A DNA stretch of 64,000 nt from DASPOJ01 sp050014395 (GTDB taxonomy: Bacteria > Acidobacteriota > Terriglobia > Acidiferrales > UBA7541): the NCBI GenBank assembly GCA_050014395.1, contig JBEKDK010000016.1, positions 1 to 64,000 of the forward strand, in the 5' to 3' direction. The position numbers were made by a program, and so were the translations under genes. Below, piece by piece: positions 41,745-50,285 of this stretch. The notes under the pieces are model-generated. The model saw only the letters and a list, made by a program, of their open reading frames with translations, made no database searches and was not told the origin of the DNA. Every line of letters begins with the position of its first letter. The first letter of the stretch is position 1.

Positions 41745-43040
41745 ATGCGCATTGCTCTTGGAGTTTGCGGCGGCGTGGCTGCGTACAAAGCGGCCGAGCT
41801 CGCGAGGCGCCTGCAGCAGGAGGGCTTCGAGGTCGAAGTGATTATGACTTCGAGCGCCCAGGAATTCATTACGCCGCTTACCTTCGCCGCGATCACCGGA
41901 CAAAAAGTGATCACCGGGATGTTCGGGCAGGGGCCGGCGACGAGTAACGTCGAAAGCGCCATCGAGCACATCGCCGTGGCGCAGAGAATCGATGCATTGG
42001 TCGTAGCGCCCGCCACCGCGAACACAATTGCCAAGATGGCGCGCGGGCAGGCCGACGATTTCCTCACCACACTTTATCTTGCAACCACCGCGCCAGTGAT
42101 TGTGGCTCCGGCGATGAACGTGAATATGTGGGAGCACGCGGCGACGCAGGAAAACGTTGCGATGCTGCGCGCGCGCGGCGTTCACGTCGTCGATCCCGAA
42201 GAAGGCTACCTCGCTTGCGGCATGACCGGCGCGGGGCGCTTGGCCGCCACGGAAGCAATTGTCGAAACTGTGCGCGCGGCTCTCGGATTGCGCCACGATC
42301 TCGCCGGCGAATCCATCGTTGTTACCGCCGGGCCCACGCGCGAAGACATCGATCCTGTGCGCTACCTCACCAATCGCTCCTCGGGCAAGATGGGCTACGC
42401 TCTGGCTCTGGCCGCAGCGCGGCGCGGCGCGCACGTCAAGCTGATTAGCGGGCCGGTCGAGATTGCGCCGCCGCAGGGCGTCGAGCGCATTCTGGTGCGC
42501 AGCGCGGAACAAATGCATCGCGCCGTGCTTGAGCACTTGGCGGGCGCAACCGTTGTGATCATGGCCGCGGCCGTGGCGGATTACCGGCCTGTTGCCCCGG
42601 CAACGAAAAAAATAAAGCGCCGGCCTGGGCCGATGACGCTCGAACTGGAATCCACTCCGGACATTTTGGCCGACGTGGCCCGCGAAAAGGGGGCCGCGCG
42701 CGAAACAAATGGCGCGCGCGAAAAAACCGATCGCATCCTCGTCGGCTTTGCCGCGGAAACCGAAGACGTCGCCACGCACGCTCGCGCGAAGCTTTCCGCC
42801 AAGCACGCCGACCTGATTGTGGCCAACGACGTCACCGCGCCCGGCTCCGGCTTCGACCACGATACGAACATCGTCGCGCTGTATCCCGCGGACGGCGCCG
42901 AAATTCACTTGCCACGCATGAGCAAACTCGACGTGGCCGGCCGCATTCTCGATCAAGTGCTCGATCTGCGCCGTGCGCGGCATGCCGCGGCGGACTTGCC
43001 GAGCGCGCATGCGGCGCCGGCCTCGCACGCCCGGCACTGA
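41745..43040 (+). CDS. coaBC: Bifunctional phosphopantothenoylcysteine decarboxylase / phosphopantothenate-cysteine ligase
   Basis: 431 residues from the ATG at 41745 (the frame is open earlier, but into rpoZ). CoaC half (about 1-185): LGVCGGVAAYKAAELAR with FMN-binding residues, VAPATANTIAKMARG (PASANT-like), PAMNVNMWEH, and active-site Cys in YLACGMTGAGRL. CoaB half: TAGPTREDIDPVRYLTNRSS, AAAVADYRP, FAAETED and VANDVTAPGSGF. Couples cysteine to phosphopantothenate and decarboxylates the product for CoA. A Lys/Arg-rich linker (KIKRRPG) lies in the CoaB dimer region. Confidence 0.95.
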   Translation: MRIALGVCGGVAAYKAAELARRLQQEGFEVEVIMTSSAQEFITPLTFAAITGQKVITGMFGQGPATSNVESAIEHIAVAQRIDALVVAPATANTIAKMARGQADDFLTTLYLATTAPVIVAPAMNVNMWEHAATQENVAMLRARGVHVVDPEEGYLACGMTGAGRLAATEAIVETVRAALGLRHDLAGESIVVTAGPTREDIDPVRYLTNRSSGKMGYALALAAARRGAHVKLISGPVEIAPPQGVERILVRSAEQMHRAVLEHLAGATVVIMAAAVADYRPVAPATKKIKRRPGPMTLELESTPDILADVAREKGAARETNGAREKTDRILVGFAAETEDVATHARAKLSAKHADLIVANDVTAPGSGFDHDTNIVALYPADGAEIHLPRMSKLDVAGRILDQVLDLRRARHAAADLPSAHAAPASHARH

Positions 43041-43046
43041 GCGAAG

Positions 43047-43928
43047 ATGGATTCCCCTCCGCCCAACGATCCGCGGCAAAAACTTACAGCGTGGCTTCAG
43101 TATTACAGCGACCTGCGGCTCGGCCCGTTCTACAAAGACCGCCGGTCGGCTCACGACGCACCGATCGTTTCGCCAACCATGCAGGCTGCGCCACGGCAGA
43201 AACCGCCTGCCTCTGTGCCTCGCGAAGGTGCGGCGGCCGCCGCGGCGAAAACTCCCGCGGCCTCACGGGTTTCTGCCCCTGAGGTTCGTCAGGCTGCTCC
43301 GCTCCCCGTGATGCAGGCACCTTCGCTGTTCGACGCTTCCGAGCGAATTGCAGGCGACACACTCGAACGGATTCGCGAGGACCTTGGCGACTGCACGCGC
43401 TGCCGGCTGCACAAAGCGCGCAACAACATCGTCTACGGCGTCGGCAATGCGAAGGCTTCGCTCGTATTCGTCGGCGAAGGACCGGGCCACGACGAAGACG
43501 TTCAGGGAATTCCGTTCGTCGGCCGCGCCGGAAAATTGCTGACGCAAATGATCGAAGCCATGGGCTTGCGCCGCGACGACGTGTACATCGCCAACGTCGT
43601 CAAATGCCGCCCGCCCGAGAATCGCACGCCGGAAAAAGATGAAGTCGCGACGTGCTCGCCGTATTTGCTGCGGCAACTTGACGCCATTGGCCCGAAAGTG
43701 ATCGTGTGCCTCGGCAACGTCGCCTCCCAATCTCTGCTCGGCACAACGAAATCCATTTCAAGTTATCGCGGCCAGTGGTTTGATTATCGTGGCACGCGCC
43801 TGATCGCCACGTATCATCCCGCCTATCTGCTGCGCAATCCCGCCGCCAAAAGCGACGTCTGGCTCGACTTGAAAAAAGTGATGGTCGAGCTTGGCCTCCC
43901 TCTAAATCGCTCCCGCCGCGCCGACTAA
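43047..43928 (+). CDS. Type 4 (UdgA-like) uracil-DNA glycosylase
   Basis: 293 residues. Residues 1-115 are Pro/Ala-rich and probably disordered, an extension to the usual ~200-residue enzyme. The core has 4Fe-4S cysteines (CTRCRLHKAR; also in NVVKCRPPENR and later), motif 1 GEGPGHDED, GIPFVGRAGKLL, and the C-terminal HPAYLLRNP. Excises uracil from DNA, which matters in GC-rich genomes where cytosine deamination is frequent. Last gene of the yicC-to-udg run, 6 bases after coaBC. Confidence 0.92.
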   Translation: MDSPPPNDPRQKLTAWLQYYSDLRLGPFYKDRRSAHDAPIVSPTMQAAPRQKPPASVPREGAAAAAAKTPAASRVSAPEVRQAAPLPVMQAPSLFDASERIAGDTLERIREDLGDCTRCRLHKARNNIVYGVGNAKASLVFVGEGPGHDEDVQGIPFVGRAGKLLTQMIEAMGLRRDDVYIANVVKCRPPENRTPEKDEVATCSPYLLRQLDAIGPKVIVCLGNVASQSLLGTTKSISSYRGQWFDYRGTRLIATYHPAYLLRNPAAKSDVWLDLKKVMVELGLPLNRSRRAD

Positions 43929-44455
43929 GTGCCGGGCGCGGGGAACTTTTCCCGATCAGCCTCCTACTCGACGCGGAATGCTGCTCCGAAAACCGGGTAG
44001 CGGATGCCGCGAGGTTGACAATTTCCAGCGGGGGTATACCACCCCCGGTACGTTTTGCGTAAGAGTGGCAAACGCAGGGCTTACAAGAAAAGAGTGCGCA
44101 TGAGTGTGAAAATAAAAGCGTTGATGTCGCGTTTTTTCAATCAGTTGCGCCCTCCTTTGCATTCGATTGAAAACACGCGCCTTGAAGGCACAGTTTCGCA
44201 CGGAAGAGTGCGACGAAAACGGCCAATCATTGCGCGGGCAAACGAACTGGGTGCGGCGGGTCGTCGACAGGATCGGCGCCAGCGATGTGCGCTTGCAATT
44301 CACGGACGCAACATAGCACATCGATAGCTTTCATGTCAATATACTATAGAGTATTCGAATGGAGTATCTGTGGAAATTCATTCGAATGGCGTGCGGCAAA
44401 GCGTGCGAAACTGCAAGGCGAAGCGCCCCGTCCTCGGGTTTACGGGGGCGATCGG
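43929..44455. other. Intergenic region downstream of the uracil glycosylase gene and the WD40 gene
   Basis: 527 bases between converging genes. No convincing gene on either strand: the open frames here are low in family-like patterns. The final part (about 44335-44390) is locally AT-rich and contains ATACT-N4-AGTAT and two copies of ATTCGAATGG (44353-44362, 44380-44389) 27 bases apart. No clear terminator hairpin seen. Confidence 0.5.
44353..44389. repeat. Two direct copies of ATTCGAATGG
   Basis: Ten-base direct repeat with a 27-base period; each contains the palindrome ATTCGAAT. It lies about 70 bases downstream of the WD40 stop in an AT-richer patch, so it may be a protein-binding site or a remnant. 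Function unknown. Confidence 0.4.
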
Positions 44456-45646
44456 TCAGAAGATTGACGCGGATGCAATTATGGGGGACGGGGTACCCAA
44501 CGTGCGAACCATTTGCCCGGTCGCTACGTCCCATATTTTGATCGTTTTGTCGTAGCTTCCCGAAGCAAGCGTGCGTCCATCCGGGCTGAAGGCGAGAGCG
44601 TAGACGTGCTGGGTGTGGCCCCTGAGAATACGGATTTCCTGCCCGGTGGCGATATCCCAAATTGCTATTCGGCTGTTGATTCCCGATGCGAGAGTTCGTC
44701 CGTCTGGACTGAAGGCAATCGAACAGACCGCACCGGCGTCGTTAGGCAGCGTGGAGAGTTTGTGTCCAGTCGCGACGTCCCATAGCTGGACATCGCCGCG
44801 ACCGCTTCCGGTGGCAATCGTATGCCCGTCAGGACTGAACGCAAAGGACATGCGAACGATGGTGTCGGCGCCTCCGATGGAGAACGTGCGGAGCTCCCCG
44901 CCGGTCGCGGCGTCCCACTGGGTGACTGAACCGCCCCTCGTTACGGCCGCCATCGTGTGGCCGTCCCCGCCAAAGGCAACGGCGATCACCACCCCAGCCT
45001 GGGCAAATACGGAGCGGATATACTGCCCGGTCGCGGCGTCCCAAAGCTTGATGCTGCCGTCCGGCGGATAGTCATCCGCAGTGACGAACACGCTTCCGTC
45101 TGGGCTGAAGGCAACTGCATCGACGCCGTCGAGGCCGCTGCCTCCGGGGGCCACTGCGGGGCGGCCACGGCCGGTCGCGACGTCCCAAAGTCTGGCCGTG
45201 TCGTTGATCGCATCGTTAATGGTACCGCTCCCTGATGCCGAGGCGAGCATTCTCCCGTCAGGACTGAATGCGACGGATTTCACTGGGGATTTGAGGCCAG
45301 ATAGTGTGCGCAGCTCCTGCCCCGTGGCAACATCCCACAATTTGACCGCGCCGCCCCCGCATCCCGAGGCCAGCATTCGACCGTCGGGGCTAAAGGCAAC
45401 GGAGGTTACCAGGCCACCAGAAAGGACCTCCGTGCGGAGCGCCGATCCAGCAAGGCGTTTCCAATGCGCAGGCGTCCCGCCCCAACATCCGCGGGCGATC
45501 GCGATATCTTCGGCACTGAACGCGGTCGAATTCGCCGCATCAGCTTGGCTTGACCGCGCAATGGGAACAACTGTCTGCGCACTGAGCGTGAGCCACGCCG
45601 CCAGGGCAACTGTGACGAAGAGCGCAGGAACCAGAATGTTCCGCAT
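44456..45646 (-). CDS. Secreted WD40 repeat beta-propeller protein
   Basis: 396 residues; ATG with GGAGG five bases upstream. Signal peptide about 1-24 (ILVPALFVTVALAAWLTLSA). From about residue 75 come seven WD40-type blades with the regular pattern VAFSPDGRMLASG ... VKLWDVATGQELRT, one blade having an insertion (TINDAINDTA). This makes one seven-bladed propeller, a protein-protein interaction platform outside the cytoplasm. There is no kinase or other effector domain, and no obvious partner next to it. Confidence 0.88.
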   Translation of the reverse strand: MRNILVPALFVTVALAAWLTLSAQTVVPIARSSQADAANSTAFSAEDIAIARGCWGGTPAHWKRLAGSALRTEVLSGGLVTSVAFSPDGRMLASGCGGGAVKLWDVATGQELRTLSGLKSPVKSVAFSPDGRMLASASGSGTINDAINDTARLWDVATGRGRPAVAPGGSGLDGVDAVAFSPDGSVFVTADDYPPDGSIKLWDAATGQYIRSVFAQAGVVIAVAFGGDGHTMAAVTRGGSVTQWDAATGGELRTFSIGGADTIVRMSFAFSPDGHTIATGSGRGDVQLWDVATGHKLSTLPNDAGAVCSIAFSPDGRTLASGINSRIAIWDIATGQEIRILRGHTQHVYALAFSPDGRTLASGSYDKTIKIWDVATGQMVRTLGTPSPIIASASIF

Positions 45647-45802
45647 CTTGACCTCCGACGCAGGCTGAGATTCGCGCAGTGATATGCGGCGCTGATTCGT
45701 GTGTCAAACGCTGCGAGGCGCCGCATACATATCGACACATATGATGCGCAATCTTTGGGGCGAGTGGCTCCACATTTGCTCTCCGCTTCGCCGCGACTGC
45801 GA

Positions 45803-46735
45803 TCAACGCGACATTTGACGCGAGGGGAGAGACGCGAGCCAGGTGAGGACAGCAGTTTCTAGCGCGATGCGATGATCGGAATAGCCGTGATCAGTGGGCA
45901 TATGGATCGCGGCGACGTTTACGGCGCCGGATTTCTTGAGTGCGCCAAGGAATGCGTTGTTTGTGGGGGCGAGGCCATCGTCAGAGGTGACGACGAGGAT
46001 CGGGCGCGCGGCGCGCTTGGGCGCGAAATCGACAAAATTCCAATGAGTCTGATTCGCGATGACTTCGCGCGCGAGACCTTCCGGAGTGCAGCCGGCGAGC
46101 GGCGCCATCCCGGAATCCGCGAGCGCTGCGGCAACCGCGTCCACGGTGGCTGCGTGTCCGTCGCCGAGCGGCCAAGAGTCCGCGGCGCCAAGATTCGCGG
46201 CGGAAATCATCCCGACGGCTTCAATGCTCGGATCTTCGGCACCAACAAAACTCGCCATGAAACCGCCCATGCTGTGACCGATCAAAACGATGTGCGCAGA
46301 ATCGGCGCGGAGTTTTCTTGCATTCGCTGGATCGCGCAGATACGCAACGGCCGCCTCTGTGTCCTCAATGCAGTGCGTGAAAGAAAAACTGCCCGGCGAG
46401 CCCCACGAGCCGCGATAATCGAAGTACAAAACGTCCCACCCGGCGCGGCGAATGGCCTGCGCCAGATCGAGATTCTTCTCATTGCCCGGATAGCCGTGCA
46501 GCAGGACGGCGACGGGATGTGGTCCCACTCCTGAAGCGATATAGACAATCGCGTTGAGCAGCGCGCCGTGGCTTGGCAACTGCATCGCTTCCATCGCGGC
46601 GGGGTTGGCCTTGTCGGGAGCAGGGTCGCTCGTGACGGCAGCTGGAATTTCCTGGCCGCAAGTGCGCGAAGGCAGAGCCATCGCCAGGATGGTGAGCAGA
46701 AGGCTTGCGCAAAACGCAAAGGTTAGTCGTCGCAT
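45803..46735 (-). CDS. Secreted alpha/beta hydrolase
   Basis: 310 residues from the ATG at 46735, chosen because a signal peptide starts there (FAFCASLLLTILAMALPSRT); the longer frame adds 59 non-family residues. Alpha/beta hydrolase features: oxyanion loop AVLLHGYPGNEKN, nucleophile Ser in LIGHSMGGFM, Asp in TSDDGLAPTNN, and His in DHGYSDHR near the C-terminus. Probable esterase or peptidase of the dienelactone-hydrolase/DAP2-like type acting in the periplasm; substrate unknown. The upstream region holds the small gene at 46840-47073 on the same strand. Confidence 0.88.
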   Translation of the reverse strand: MRRLTFAFCASLLLTILAMALPSRTCGQEIPAAVTSDPAPDKANPAAMEAMQLPSHGALLNAIVYIASGVGPHPVAVLLHGYPGNEKNLDLAQAIRRAGWDVLYFDYRGSWGSPGSFSFTHCIEDTEAAVAYLRDPANARKLRADSAHIVLIGHSMGGFMASFVGAEDPSIEAVGMISAANLGAADSWPLGDGHAATVDAVAAALADSGMAPLAGCTPEGLAREVIANQTHWNFVDFAPKRAARPILVVTSDDGLAPTNNAFLGALKKSGAVNVAAIHMPTDHGYSDHRIALETAVLTWLASLPSRQMSR

Positions 46736-46839
46736 CGCGCGATTGTTCGGGGCGCGATGAGCAAAGTCAAATGGAATTGGAGCGGCGGGGCAGGGCGGCG
46801 AGTGCACGGCCGCGTTGGGGCAATGCCTGAGGATCGAGA

Positions 46840-47073
46840 TTAGCGGTGCTTTGCCGCGCGCGCGGAGCGAAAAATCGATACCGACCGGGGCTCGCTGGGC
46901 TTCGCGGCGCAAGATGGGAATGCTTCCGCGAGGAACTCGGGAAAGCGCTCCCGAATAAAACTTTCCATGTCCTTGGATTCGGCAACCAATTCGCGAATTT
47001 TCTGGCTGCGGACAGAGGATTCCATTGCGTTGTACGATTTGCGCAGTTCAGCCACAAAGTAGTCCAGCGACAC
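46840..47073 (-). CDS. Small helical protein of unknown function
   Basis: 77 residues from a GTG at 47073, set by GGAGG four bases upstream; the frame is open further but without family-like sequence. The first 52 residues look like a genuine helical protein (VSLDYFVAELRKSYNAMESS, then KIRELVAESKDMESFIRERF), with charged heptad-like spacing, followed by a basic Ala/Ser/Arg tail. No signal peptide. I do not recognise a domain. It is upstream of the alpha/beta hydrolase on the same strand with a 104-base gap, so co-transcription is possible. Confidence 0.55.
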   Translation of the reverse strand: MSLDYFVAELRKSYNAMESSVRSQKIRELVAESKDMESFIRERFPEFLAEAFPSCAAKPSEPRSVSIFRSARAAKHR

Positions 47074-47320
47074 GTTACCTCCGCAAAGAAGGACCTGATG
47101 GTCACGCTTGGAAGCGAACCCACCTGCCGCGGCAGGGAGGCCCAAAGTGCACAGCTGTGCTGATGGTACATGGGCACGACCAAAATGGAGCCGCCTTTCG
47201 GGCCGGACGTGTTCTAGGAGTGATGCCCTGCTGTCGACTCGGCCGGGACAGTGTCCGGCCGGCAGTACGCGAGATGCGGGGGGCGAAAAGAGCAAAGCTG
47301 AAAGGCGAACTGCGCAGCCG

Positions 47321-48124
47321 CTAGCGTCCGCCGCGAAACCTTACGCCTGGTCCGATTGCCACGACAAAAATGGCGACAACGGCCGCGGCGGTCAAAATCC
47401 ACGCAAGACTTCGCGTCACCTTTGTGGGCGATGCCGGGCTCGCCTTCGGGCCGGGCACGACGAACACGAGTATGGGCAAGAGCAAGAGTCCGAAATTGCC
47501 GAGTGTTGAGCCGATCGCACTGCCCAGAGCCTGCCCCAACGGCACAACGGAACTGAGAGCGCCCGCGGCACATGCGATTGCCGCTGCCGCAAAATACGGA
47601 ATCAGGACGATGCGCCACGCGCGGGCGCTGCCATCCGAGCCAACGACGACGCGCAGCTCGATCGCCGTTATCCATAGAGACAGAACATAAAACAGCGAGC
47701 CGACGGCGATCGATGCCAGCCACCAATGCCGCGCCAGTGCAAATCCGCGCAGGGCGTTGGCCCAATCGCCCGACTTCGTAATGGTCGACTGCACCATATA
47801 GCCCCAACCGCTGAGCAGGCTATAAGCCATGGTAAGCCATAGGAAATAGCGTGCGTGGGACGAGAGGCCACGCAGCCATCGAAGAGCGAGCCACAGCAGA
47901 ACACCCGTGGCGATATTCGCGAGTATGCCCGCCGCGGAAATCATCGGCTGCCAACCGCCGAAACATTGAAAGTGCATCGTCGAAAAGCTGCCCGGCCGGC
48001 CGCCGGTCGCGATGCACACGCCGCCGTGGCCGGCGAGTTCGTGAAGCAGGTCACAGGAAATGTAAGCCACAACACCGATCGCGGCGAGGGTTACCACGTC
48101 GTCGTTCGGGCTGGTGCCGGTCAT
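47321..48124 (-). CDS. Polytopic membrane protein with HELAGH motif
   Basis: 267 residues with about six or seven TM helices. An N-terminal helix carries DLLHELAGHGG. This resembles the zinc HExxH of membrane metalloproteases but has one extra residue (HELAGH), so it is not the standard spacing. The second signature of site-2 proteases (LDG) is absent. No family recognised; lipid or peptide-modifying roles are possible but unsupported. Monocistronic, minus strand. Confidence 0.55.
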   Translation of the reverse strand: MTGTSPNDDVVTLAAIGVVAYISCDLLHELAGHGGVCIATGGRPGSFSTMHFQCFGGWQPMISAAGILANIATGVLLWLALRWLRGLSSHARYFLWLTMAYSLLSGWGYMVQSTITKSGDWANALRGFALARHWWLASIAVGSLFYVLSLWITAIELRVVVGSDGSARAWRIVLIPYFAAAAIACAAGALSSVVPLGQALGSAIGSTLGNFGLLLLPILVFVVPGPKASPASPTKVTRSLAWILTAAAVVAIFVVAIGPGVRFRGGR

Positions 48125-48386
48125 AATTGTTAACCGGAGCTTCCGTGTTGAGATGCCCTTCGCGCGAGACTCTAGTCCTCTTGCGCGGTGGGGTCAATGT
48201 GTGTCGGCCAGTGAGATTTTTCCCCTGCCGCAGCACATTCGGAATGACCGACGCGGAACTTTGTCCGCAATGTGGGAAGCTATCCGCAGCGGGCGAGGCA
48301 ATTGAGAATCGCGAAAAACACGAAGGGGGACCGAAAATTCGGTCCCCCTTTGGTTACGGCGTTGCGCTTACAGTGAAACGACGCGA
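48125..48386. other. Intergenic region with a terminator
   Basis: 262 bases between two minus-strand genes. Contains the hairpin at 48323-48350 that ends the lipoprotein gene. A short open frame at 48230-48300 with Cys pairs (TDAELCPQCGK) is seen on the + strand, but it has no clear start or family and was not called. Confidence 0.45.
48323..48350 (-). terminator. Terminator of the DUF4382-type lipoprotein gene
   Basis: Near-perfect palindrome AAGGGGGACCGAA / TTCGGTCCCCCTT around a four-base AT loop, followed on the minus strand by CGTGTTTTTCG. It lies 37 bases after the stop of the gene at 48387. The symmetry could also act on the + strand. Confidence 0.75.
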
Positions 48387-49940
48387 TCAGAACAGTGGAG
48401 TCGGGCCGGGACGCTCGAGCAGCGATTCACCTGCGACGGTAATCGAAGTGGTGCCAGTCGGGGTGGAGAAAACCCAGCCCTTCACGGAAATATAATCGTT
48501 GACGTAGAGGCCGGAAATATTTTCCGGAGTGAATCCTGAATAAGCGGTCGCGGAGGTCGTCTGCACCGTGATAATGACAGGCTCCCACGGCGGCGCCGAG
48601 GTGGCGTTGGCAGCGGGAGGAACAAAGAATATGGGCAACGTGGCAAGCGCGAAGCTCAGCTGGCCTGCGTTGATCCCCGCTATCGTGCCGGTGATCTGGC
48701 TCGGCTCGAGCGTTATGCTATTTGCCGAAAAACCGATAGCAGCGGGTCCGGCGAAGGGCGTAGCGCCGCCGGAACCGCCCGTGGTCGTGATCGATCCATT
48801 GACGACGACGGAGACGAGCTGGCCAACCGCCAAACTCGAAGCGGAAGTGAATGTGAGGCCGCTCGGCAGCGTAAAGCCATCGGAATCGATGGCGTAGGTC
48901 ACGCCCGTCGAAGGCACCGTAACAGTGACCATTCCGCCGAACGGAAGCACGTTGGGAGTGGGCGTGGGCGGCCCGTTCTGAACGATCAAGTTGAGAATTG
49001 TGTTCGTTCCCGAAGTCGTGAGGCGAACGATGTTGCCTTCGACGACGGTTTGGGTGGCGGGCTGCACATAATCGACCGCGACGGCGAGCAGAGTGCCGCC
49101 GGGCTCGAGGCTCACCTCAACTTTGACGATTTGGTTCATCGCCACGCACGTGAAATTGTCCGCCGGGCAAACGGAGCTGGAATAGCTATATGTGGTGCTG
49201 CTGTTAACGCCGATTGTAAACGAACGGCCATCGCCGGTCTGGAGCGTGAAACCGCTGGACGTCACGCCGCCAACCGTGCCGATCAAATGGCCGAGTGCGG
49301 AGATGGGTGCGCCAGCCGAAGGCGTGGGCAACTGCGAAATCGTGACGCCGTCGGTTGCGGCGAGATTCACGGTGAGATCCGGCTGGATAATCGTGTCCAG
49401 ATGGATGTCGAGCTTAAAAGCCAGCGGAGAATTCGCCGACAAGGTCACGGGGAAAGGATTCGTATTGAATGTGAGCGTCGACGGGGACGCCGGTGGCGTG
49501 AGATGACAGATGGTGTTGTTCGCGCAGGCGTTGGCGCCGCTGCCGATCGTGGAACCCGAGGCGTTGAAGATCGTGAGCTGCGGATTCGCGGCGAACGTCA
49601 CGCTCAAACTGGTGTAGGTGCCCGCCGGCACATTCGCGCTGCCAAGAAAAGCCGAGTCAGTTTGGAGTTGCGCTACGTTTACGGGGATCGGATTCGTGGC
49701 GCTGCTCACAAGCGAAACGCTGGCGCCACCGGAAGACGTGAGGGACGCGGAGCTGATGCCCAGCTGGAAGAAAAGCACCGTCACGCCAGCGGGCGGCGTG
49801 TCGGTGACCGTCATGCTGACCGGGACATCGGCTTGGTTCGTGACGATTCCAGCGCCGCCCGACATTGAGGATCCGCCGCCGCACCCGGAAATGAAAACGG
49901 AAAATACTGCGATGATGAAAAACGCTGCTGCTCTGCGCAT
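48387..49940 (-). CDS. Lipoprotein with DUF4382- and DUF5666-like domains
   Basis: 517 residues. Lipoprotein signal peptide with lipobox FISGC (about 15-20), so anchored after cleavage. Residues about 40-200 match the DUF4382 type (VPVSMTVTDTPPAGVTVLFF, NVAQLQTDSAFLG, VPAGTYTSLSVTF), followed by DUF5666-like beta-rich repeats (about 215-510: GHLIGTVGGVTSSGFTLQTG, IVKVEVSLEPGGTLLAVAVD) with Thr/Ser/Pro-rich sequence. Such lipoproteins are common in Acidobacteriota; the role is unknown, presumably at the outer membrane or cell surface. Strong terminator downstream. Confidence 0.8.
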   Translation of the reverse strand: MRRAAAFFIIAVFSVFISGCGGGSSMSGGAGIVTNQADVPVSMTVTDTPPAGVTVLFFQLGISSASLTSSGGASVSLVSSATNPIPVNVAQLQTDSAFLGSANVPAGTYTSLSVTFAANPQLTIFNASGSTIGSGANACANNTICHLTPPASPSTLTFNTNPFPVTLSANSPLAFKLDIHLDTIIQPDLTVNLAATDGVTISQLPTPSAGAPISALGHLIGTVGGVTSSGFTLQTGDGRSFTIGVNSSTTYSYSSSVCPADNFTCVAMNQIVKVEVSLEPGGTLLAVAVDYVQPATQTVVEGNIVRLTTSGTNTILNLIVQNGPPTPTPNVLPFGGMVTVTVPSTGVTYAIDSDGFTLPSGLTFTSASSLAVGQLVSVVVNGSITTTGGSGGATPFAGPAAIGFSANSITLEPSQITGTIAGINAGQLSFALATLPIFFVPPAANATSAPPWEPVIITVQTTSATAYSGFTPENISGLYVNDYISVKGWVFSTPTGTTSITVAGESLLERPGPTPLF

Positions 49941-50285
49941 CTTTGCTCTCCTCGTCGCGGCTGGGATTCGAAATCGCAGGGCGCAACCCGCGCGATCCTT
50001 GGCCTTCCGTAGCCGAAAGTTGGTTACGGGGGAGGGCCGTAATCTAATGAATGGATGCTCTGGCTCCGGCCAGGGTTGTTCTTTTTAGCCGCCGACTGGC
50101 TTCGACATCGTTTTGCCGTGCGCCGCTGGGGAATCGCGCGTTCGAGAGGGGACGAGCAATCGTTCGGAACGCTTCGACTTCGGAAGCGGGCCTAAATCAA
50201 GACAAAGCTAGAACTTGCGCGGGCGATTGTCAATCGCGGCGGCGTGGAGTGTCCCGATCTGGACAAGCTGATAAACTGTTGCGCG
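49941..50285. other. Divergent intergenic region, lipoprotein / priA
   Basis: 345 bases between outward-reading genes, so both promoters should lie here. I see no clear -35/-10 pair. A cyclic di-GMP or other riboswitch was looked for because of the lipoprotein and not recognised. No small gene. Confidence 0.45.

Noticed and set aside
40680..43154. 824-codon open frame on the minus strand
   Set aside because: It lies antisense to yicC, gmk, rpoZ, coaBC and udg, all clearly real; composition is Arg/His/Gly noise from GC-rich codons.
43956..44321. 121-codon minus-strand frame between the uracil glycosylase and WD40 genes
   Set aside because: No start signal, no domain pattern, unusual residue mix; treated as non-coding.
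46767..47183. 138-codon minus-strand frame overlapping the small gene at 46840-47073
   Set aside because: No ribosome site and noise-like sequence; the overlapping GTG-started frame is much more protein-like.
48230..48300. Cys-pair (CPQCGK) zinc-ribbon-like short frame on the + strand
   Set aside because: No valid start with a ribosome site, and its frame runs through the lipoprotein terminator; too little to call.
49941..50285. Riboswitch upstream of the lipoprotein or priA
   Set aside because: No match to conserved c-di-GMP, cobalamin, SAM or TPP cores that I could recognise.
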